Assembly (NCBI GenBank): GCA_015179125.1
Contig: WHVA01000427.1
Coordinates: 1-64,000 of the forward strand
From: Gautieria morchelliformis
Taxonomy: Eukaryota > Basidiomycota > Agaricomycetes > Gomphales > Gomphaceae
Length of the DNA stretch: 64,000 nucleotides
Direction: 5' to 3'
The notes under the pieces are model-generated. The model did not search any database, was not told the origin of the DNA, and saw only the letters and a program-made list of their open reading frames with translations. The position numbers and the translations under genes were made by a program. Numbering within the stretch: the stretch's first letter is position 1; the number at the start of each line of letters is the position of its first letter. Positions 58,501 through 64,000 of the stretch are shown piece by piece.

Positions 58501-60146
58501 CGCCTTTGATCTGGATAATGTTTATATAATTACTAATTTACGTGGCATAGGTGTTGAAGGACCTTCTGACGACGTGGCACCGAGAAGGAAAGAACAAGGT
58601 ACTGGTCTTTACAAAATCGGTGAAGCTCCTTGAGATGTTGGAACACCGCTTAAAGGAAGCATGTACGTGTCATCCCTTTTGTCCATGTTATGAAACTTGA
58701 TGTTTACAGTCATGGAGTATCGAAAACTAGATGGCTCAGTGAAGCAGGCAGACCGTGAGTAAACGAACCTTTCCCATCTTCAGCTGGAGAAATGTTTATG
58801 TTCTACAGGAATGCATATCGTCGATCAATTCAACGAGGATCCTGACGTATTTGTTTTCCTTATCTCTATTATGGCTGGTGGTGTCGGCCTTAACCTTGTT
58901 GCGGCAAACAAAGTCGTCATCTTTGATCCCAACTGGAGTACGTTGCTTATTCGTTCGTGATGAAATATTCGCTGAGTATTATTAAAGACCCTGCGCATGA
59001 CCTGCAAGCGCAAGATCGTGCCTTTCGGTTTGGGCAGCGTCGGGATGTTTCGGTCTATCGGTTTCTTGGGGCTGGTTCGCTCGAAGAGCTCATCTACAAG
59101 CGTCAGATATACAAGCAACAGCAGATGAAAATCGGATATGAAGCAAGCCATCAGACAAGGTCGGTATCCGTACAAAATCTGTCGAAATCCAACTGGATGG
59201 TTCGTTCAGGTACTTCGAGGGCGTGCAAGGTGACAAGTCCAAGCAAGGCGAGCTTTTTGGACTGAAGAATATCTTGGCACTGGATGAATTGGGAAAGGCC
59301 ACGAAACATACCGTACGTTCAGGACTGTTGGTGTGATTCGGTTGGCGCTCAATGCTCAGATAGATCGAGCGGAGCCACCTTGCACAGCTGGATTGGGCCC
59401 TAACTAATTTGGAGGGTAAATCAGCCAACAAGGGCAAGAGTGCTGATGAGGTGAGTGGATAGCGTCTACAACACGATATTATTCTTTTTAACCAGAAGTT
59501 GAAGGCCGATATGAAAGGCCTGGAAGCTCTCTTCTTTGGGACAGGTGAGAAGCTTATGGAACGGTACGGATAGGTGCTGACAAAATCTAGGAGAGGATGC
59601 ATTTCCCAGGACGCAAGAGGAGGAGAACGACATCCATAAAATTCTAAATTCCAATGGTGTCAACTATACTCACCACAACGACAGCCTCCTCAAAACCAGT
59701 ACGATAGAGACCAAGTTGACAAAAAAAGCAATTGAGGTAATATAATGTGTCGGATTTGACACTTCGCTAATCAACATCGGCGTTAGAGCAAGAAAATGCG
59801 GGCGGGTGAGCTCAAGAAGGTCAAAAAGGGCAAAACGGCCAAACCGGCGGAGAGAAATTGGCCTCCCCAAAGGCATCATCACATACTTCAGGCCCCTCGC
59901 AAAGCCCCGTGAGTGTATTTATTTCGATGATATCCCCGGGCAGGTCACTTCACGATGCAATGCAGACTGGAGAACCGCATGGATGCACTCGTTACATTGG
60001 GCTATATTGATTCGCCTAATGACCTATCCAGGTTTGCGGAGGAGTTTGTTCAGAAACCCGAAGAGGAGCAGGCGTTGCTTTTGGGCAAATTAGACGAGGA
60101 GACCAGACAGATGGGTGCTATGGGGGACACACGAACATTCGCCTAG
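55563..60146 (+). CDS. SNF2-family DNA helicase, ERCC6L2 type
   Basis: Nuclear DNA-dependent ATPase of the Rad26/ERCC6 group. [20 protein letters not shown] is followed by an acidic, low-complexity N-terminus spread over small exons ([20 protein letters not shown], a Glu run near 56100, and EP-SDEE motifs). SNF2 motifs read [31 protein letters not shown] joined by an intron to [12 protein letters not shown] (motif I), [28 protein letters not shown] (II), then [21 protein letters not shown] (III), and [21 protein letters not shown] with [26 protein letters not shown] (VI). The segment [18 protein letters not shown] matches the ERCC6L2 Cys-rich insertion. The C-terminus ends [16 protein letters not shown]. 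About twenty introns are present. A role in transcription-linked or double-strand-break repair is inferred from the family. Confidence 0.88.
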
Positions 60147-60444
60147 GGATGGATATGTGTTCCTTTGTGCTGATCCTTAAATCACCAAATTTTGCATGTA
60201 TCGAGTATATCTTTTAATTGTATTTTGAATAACGCAATAGTTTTGACGGAATGTGTTCATTATCAGGAGGTTGGGATGACATTCAAGAAATAGAGGCAGA
60301 CATTGCGAGAAAAATCCTGCCATCCTGGGTCATCTCGAGTCCTTCACGATTTGGTTCAAGTGATCATGGGAAGCTAAAGGCAGTGGCGTACAACAACTTT
60401 GATTTGCCTTGTTTTCACCCTCCCATGCTTATGGGGCCCTCAAG

Positions 60445-61612
60445 ATGAACCTGAGCCCCGAACACAGCCCTCCACTCTTTACTTACAGGCAATATCCCTG
60501 TGTAGAAGCAATCGCAAATTATTGTGAAGGGGGGTTTCATCCAATCCATATCGACGACGTTCTGCACAACCGTTATCGCATTATCGATAAGCTTGGCTAT
60601 GGTTCGTATGGCACCATCTCGCTTGTTGACGATCTCGCCTCAGGCAGATTCGCCGCACTTAAAGTCCTTGCTGCCGATTTCTCTAAGGTTTCCGAGACTT
60701 CAAGGTCGAAGGAATGATGGAGGCTCAGATGGTCAGGAATTTCTGGTGGAGTATTTGGATGACTTCAAGGTCGAAGGACCAAATGGCACGCATCAATGTA
60801 TTGTTACCGAAGTGCTTGGACCCAGCATAGGTGCTGATATTGAAGAAATTTACGGCCCCGAGGAACGGTACCCGATAGAAATAGCAAAGAACGTCGTCGC
60901 ACAAATAATGCGTGGAGTCGCGTACCTGCATAGCTGCGGGGTTGTCCATGGAGGTAAATGGAGTGTTCCTTAAGGGGTTTTAGTTGATATCTTATTTACA
61001 GACCTTCACGTTGGAAACATCCTCTTCCGCATATCTGGGATTGAGCAGATGTCTCGTCAAGATTTACAAAAGTACCTAGGGGAACCCCGCAAACGACTAC
61101 TTTCCCGCAGAGATGGAAAACTGGTTACATCCAGCCCTCACGAACCGAAGTATGTCGTTTCGGCACCCCAACGGCAGGCACTTCTCGAGCTCTGCCTAAA
61201 TTCCTCAGATGCAGTACGTGTCAAAATATGCGATTTCGGAGAAGCTTTCCTGTGGGATGGCAAACCCGTGATAACTCAACTTCACACGCCTTCCGTCTAC
61301 GCCGCACCAGAGATCATATTTCACGACCACGTTAGCCCTGGTGTGGACGTATGGGCACTGGCTGTCCTTATGCACATGGTTCTGAGTGGAGGATCCTTGT
61401 TGTTCGTTTCACCTGACGGGATTAAAAAGGAGGTCTTGAGAGAGATGGTGTTGACATTGGGTAAACTGCCGGATAAATGGTGGACGAAGTGGGAGGACAG
61501 ATCAAAGCGATGTGACTACTTAGCTCCCAAGGTTGAGGATACAATTTATTCACCCCCAATCAGACATTCCATCCACCGGCAGTGCGCGTTGTTTGCCAAA
61601 GCCTGGGGTTAG
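60445..61612 (+). pseudogene. SRPK-like protein kinase, truncated and possibly frame-broken
   Basis: The start MNLSPEHSPPLFTYRQYP leads to GGFHPIHIDDVLHNRYRIID KLGYGSYGTISLVDDLASGR FAALKVLAADFSK, the N-lobe with P-loop and ATP Lys of fungal SRPK-like kinases. The frame then changes: EFLVEYLDDFKVEGPNGTHQ CIVTEVLGPSI follows only by a 49-nt GT-AG intron that removes helix C, or by a one-base slip. The C-lobe has AYLHSCGVVHG, an intron and DLHVGNILF (catalytic loop, HGD instead of HRD), VRVKICDFGEAFL (DFG) and VYAAPEIIFHDHVSPGVDVW. It stops at CALFAKAWG, about 100 residues short of the usual end. An inactive or decaying copy is likely, but a spliced active form cannot be excluded. Confidence 0.65.
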
Positions 61613-61916
61613 TCCTGTGATATCGTTCTGGGTTTGGTCGATTTGACTTTCGTTTCTGGTCCAAAGCCTTCGCCAACATTACATATGCACGTCACCTATG
61701 TATACACTGAGCAACCATGAGTTCCTGTGTCGATTTCAGGCCAATGGGGGAGATTGCATCTTCTGGAGCGCAGTCTGACGGTGTAATCAGAAGCCGTTGC
61801 TTTTAAGGCGGATAATGGTGACCAAGAGAGTCTTCGCGTGAAATAGGCATATGCCAAGTGGAATAGACGGTTTAACCAAAAAATCGGACCCCTCGGTCAC
61901 GACACTCACCATAAGG
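61613..61916. other. Intergenic, convergent between kinase and ZNHIT2-like gene
   Basis: This is 304 bp between convergent ends. The missing C-termini of both neighbours would be expected near here, but neither is readable in any frame. Confidence 0.4.
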
Positions 61917-62451
61917 CTACAATATGAGGTGGCTCTCAAAAGCCTCTTTAGGAGCGGTCAATGCTTGTGCAATCGACATCATCTGTGGAGGAACACCGAA
62001 GACGTGGTAATTTATGGGGATTTCATCGCCCTCCAGCATGGACGAATCCCACCACGGCCTGCGACGGTCTCGCTGCAACTCCGGACTTGATAGCAGTTGC
62101 TGCGCGAGCTCATTGGATGGATCCCAAATGACCTTGAGGAAAGATTCTTGCTGGGGAGGTGATAGCATCGACAAAATCACATCGGGAGCTGTTCATCTAC
62201 GCCGCAAACTAGAGGTGGGTGAAGAGCATCTTTAGACAGTTGAAACACGTACCCAAGTTTATGTCTTTTAGTGTACGAGCAAGATCGTCGCCATCCTCGG
62301 TTAATCCGTCAGACTCTTCTGCGTTTCCATCCTCGAAGTTGCGCAGCATCCCCAACATCCCATTTCGTCCCTCTGCAGACTTCGGTGCACTAGTATTGAT
62401 ATCTGTCTCGATCTCCTTGCGATAGAATGTTTCTGAAGAATCAGAGTGAGG
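61917..62451 (-). CDS. ZNHIT2-like protein, zinc finger not readable
   Basis: Two exons on the minus strand give SETFYRKEIETDI (the segment that follows a HIT zinc finger), GMLGMLRNFEDGNAEESDGL TEDGDDLARTLKDINL, then after an intron (about 62186-62266) APDVILSMLSPPQQESFLKV, IWDPSNELAQQLLSSPELQR and RRPWWDSS. The SPPQQ..F..L and PWW motifs are those of ZNHIT2, a snoRNP/U5 snRNP assembly cofactor acting with the R2TP complex. Upstream of 62451 no frame gives the expected pairs of Cys in C-x2-C spacing, and the Cys before SET is Ser. The C-terminus stops soon after AQALTAPKEAF, without the usual conserved end. It may be truncated at both ends, or an exon was missed. Confidence 0.55.
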
Positions 62452-62751
62452 CTATATTACCGCAGAAATAGCAGTAAAAAAGTACCTCTGATCTGAAACA
62501 GAGGTAACGGGTTACATGTGCTTGCGTGGTGCGTGGTGTGTACACAAGTACCCGCACGTTTCGGGTAGGTGCGAGACGACCACGTCTTTCCCTCGGCCAC
62601 AATACCCCATACAGCGACCGAGGTAACTCATTCTCTCGCTCGTCTATGGGACACGTATTAATAGTGCCTGTACCTAGATTTGATTCAGGTATTCAGGCAC
62701 ATTACATCTAACGTGCAGATCTCACCATTTCAGTACAGATCTACTTCTACT
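62452..62751. other. Intergenic, upstream of the orphan gene
   Basis: About 300 bp in which the N-terminus of the ZNHIT2-like gene should lie. Only weak Cys-containing traces (CGYLCTHH on the minus strand) are present. It is also the promoter of the plus-strand orphan. Confidence 0.35.
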
Positions 62752-63135
62752 ATGTCAGACTTATACTCAGAGACATATAACGGCATTGAAATATTCATGA
62801 AGAACACGCACAAACTCGAACAGGCTGTAATCGGCGAGCAGTACCGTCTTGTACGGGACGCAATAGATGGTGGGTGGTTTGCACCAAATTTCTTTGGTGG
62901 CAAGGTCGTCAAGGGGATCAAAATCATGTATGGATATTGTTTGATGGCTGATGTGTTGCTGACGTGAACCAGTGGCAGTGTGCACTGCACAACGTTCAGT
63001 GGTACAGAGGTAGATGGATCACATCTAACAATCAGCGTATTTCCGGGACGAAAATCGGCCCATATATACCTTGACCCCACCAATGGTAATACTGCGACAG
63101 CTGATACTTCAGTGCGCGAGGTTGATTGGCAATAG
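62752..63135 (+). CDS. Two-exon small protein, unrecognised
   Basis: Exon 1 (62752-62927) reads MSDLYSETYNGIEIFMKNTH KLEQAVIGEQYRLVRDAIDG GWFAPNFFGGKVVKGIKI. A 45-nt GT-AG intron (62928-62972) joins it in frame, completing an Ile codon, to GSVHCTTFSGTEVDGSHLTI SVFPGRKSAHIYLDPTNGNT, ending VREVDWQ at 63135. The product is about 112 residues, with no signal peptide and no membrane segment. Composition is protein-like and the intron is of canonical size, so the gene looks real. No family was recognised. The 223-codon minus frame covering it is taken as a shadow. Confidence 0.6.
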
Positions 63136-63292
63136 TGACATGTATACTTAACATTGTGTACATAAAGCTCCAAGGGAAGCTCGGTGCAATCAACAAGCGA
63201 AACCAGCCATCCGTCCGTAGGCTCAGACTTTAGTCCGTCTGTTCGCCCGCTGGCATCACCTTGAATCCTTACGGCACTACATGCCTGCTCCC

Positions 63293-64000
63293 TTAACAAA
63301 CGACACAACACCTTCCCTTTCCTCGTCTTCTTGCCGCTCCCGCCTGTCCTGCGACTTGGTCCCTTCGCGCATAAGCATGCTTGCTCGCGTCGCGGGCTCA
63401 AATGCGTTGTCTAGTCCTTCATTGGCGCACTACATTCCTTGTAGGCACGAGCACCGATCTCGGCAGCCACGCGTTGCGCCTTCTCCCGGCTCACATACTG
63501 ATCCGAGTTGGGAGACCCAGGCGCGAAGATCAGCCTTGCAGCCTACGAGAAGCATCGGGACAGCTTGCCCACAGACCGACCAGACTTCTTCCATCCACTA
63601 TGCGCGATAGTGTTAATGAGATAGTGGTGGAGTAGTTAGCGAGAGTACAGTGACTGCACGTTGTCTAGCGAGTCTGGAGTGTCGATGGAGAATGCAATGA
63701 GGATCACATGTGATTTTGAATACGACAAAGGTCTGAGAAGAGATAGTGAGCAGTAAGAGATATCGGTGAGAAGTCCGTGGGTGTCGACCTCGTACTCCTC
63801 CCGCCCACTGTGAACGTGCTCGATGATCTGAGACGGCAACCGGATTATCATTCCACGCACGCTGTACCACATAACGCTAATTGCACAGGCTTTCCATCGA
63901 GGTGAATTTCCGCAACATAGTTGCCGAAAATAGCTGACGATGCAACGTGTCAATATCAGCAACTATCACAGAACGAATGGAACACCACCCACTTGGTTGC
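63293..64000 (-). pseudogene. Rho-family GTPase copy, altered motifs and broken frame, 5' end outside
   Basis: Exons on the minus strand read AIFGNYVAEIHLDGKPVQLA LCGTA, GREEYE, RPLSYSKSHVILIAFSIDTP DSLDN, WMEEVWSVCGQAVPMLLVGC KADLR, YVSREKAQRVAAEIGARAYK ECSA and NEGLDNAFEPATRASML. A basic CAAX-type end RRRGKGRCCVVC stops at 63293. Compared with Rho proteins, VFENY is IFGNY, and LWDTAGQEEYE is LCGTAGREEYE, so the switch II Asp and the catalytic Gln are replaced. Two frame changes are needed to read it through, one between ECSA and NEGLDN (four bases short of the usual spacing) and one between ATRASML and the CAAX end. It is best read as a decayed Rho2-like paralogue; the 5' end is off the window. 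Confidence 0.7.

Noticed and set aside
62730-63401. 223-codon minus open frame
   Set aside because: Lacks an ATG at its start, spans the Rho-like 3' end in a wrong frame and the complement of a better-supported two-exon gene; regarded as a shadow.

Overview
The window is nuclear DNA of a filamentous basidiomycete, most likely an Agaricomycete. The evidence is the density of very short GT-AG introns (about 45-60 nt, many per gene), compact alternating-strand gene order, and proteins that read as typical fungal orthologues. No prokaryotic operon structure, CRISPR array, rRNA, convincing tRNA, transposase, reverse transcriptase or LTR was found. Family or genus cannot be fixed from the sequence alone.

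Layout. 1-53: first codons of a gene running off the left edge. 1236-5228 (-): glycogen phosphorylase. 5229-10309: a 5-kb stretch without a convincing gene, holding a 34-bp-armed hairpin, a 103-bp tandem duplication and a smaller inverted repeat. 10310-17463: a Fmp46-type thioredoxin-fold protein with an inserted 42-bp x 3 repeat, a type I membrane protein, ESCRT-II VPS36, and a second Fmp46-type protein. 17720-25212 (-): RNA polymerase III subunit RPC2, a UBE2G1-type E2, and dihydrofolate synthase FOL3. 25213-26717: gene-poor, with a second long hairpin. 26718-32191 (+): an HSPA12-like Hsp70 relative with an MGCC N-terminus, then D-arabinono-1,4-lactone oxidase. 32469-35959: UBC7 (UBE2G2-type E2), mitochondrial carrier ODC1, and SRP9 on a short divergent promoter. 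37322-48445: NOC2, a METTL14-type m6A methyltransferase subunit, and a large DUF2421/ArAE-type membrane transporter. 49251-55248: an NAD(P)-binding protein with a one-base frame slip, an otubain, methylthioribulose-1-phosphate dehydratase MDE1, and PUS3. 55563-60146 (+): an ERCC6L2-type SNF2 helicase. 60445-64000: a decayed-looking block with a truncated SRPK-like kinase, a ZNHIT2-like gene lacking a readable zinc finger, a two-exon orphan, and a Rho-type GTPase copy with altered motifs and frame breaks.

Most genes are unlinked housekeeping functions. Ubiquitin-linked genes are unusually frequent: two UBE2G-class E2s 9 kb apart, an otubain deubiquitinase and a VPS36 with ubiquitin-binding-type zinc fingers. 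RNA-related genes are also well represented: RPC2, NOC2, METTL14, PUS3, SRP9 and a ZNHIT2-like gene.

The unexplained items most worth a second look are the METTL14 orthologue with DPPF in place of EPPL and a Met/Gly-rich tail, the Fmp46 paralogue pair with an identical intron site, the two solitary hairpins, the MGCC Hsp70-like protein, and the decaying right end. Splice sites were read by eye, so exon edges are approximate.
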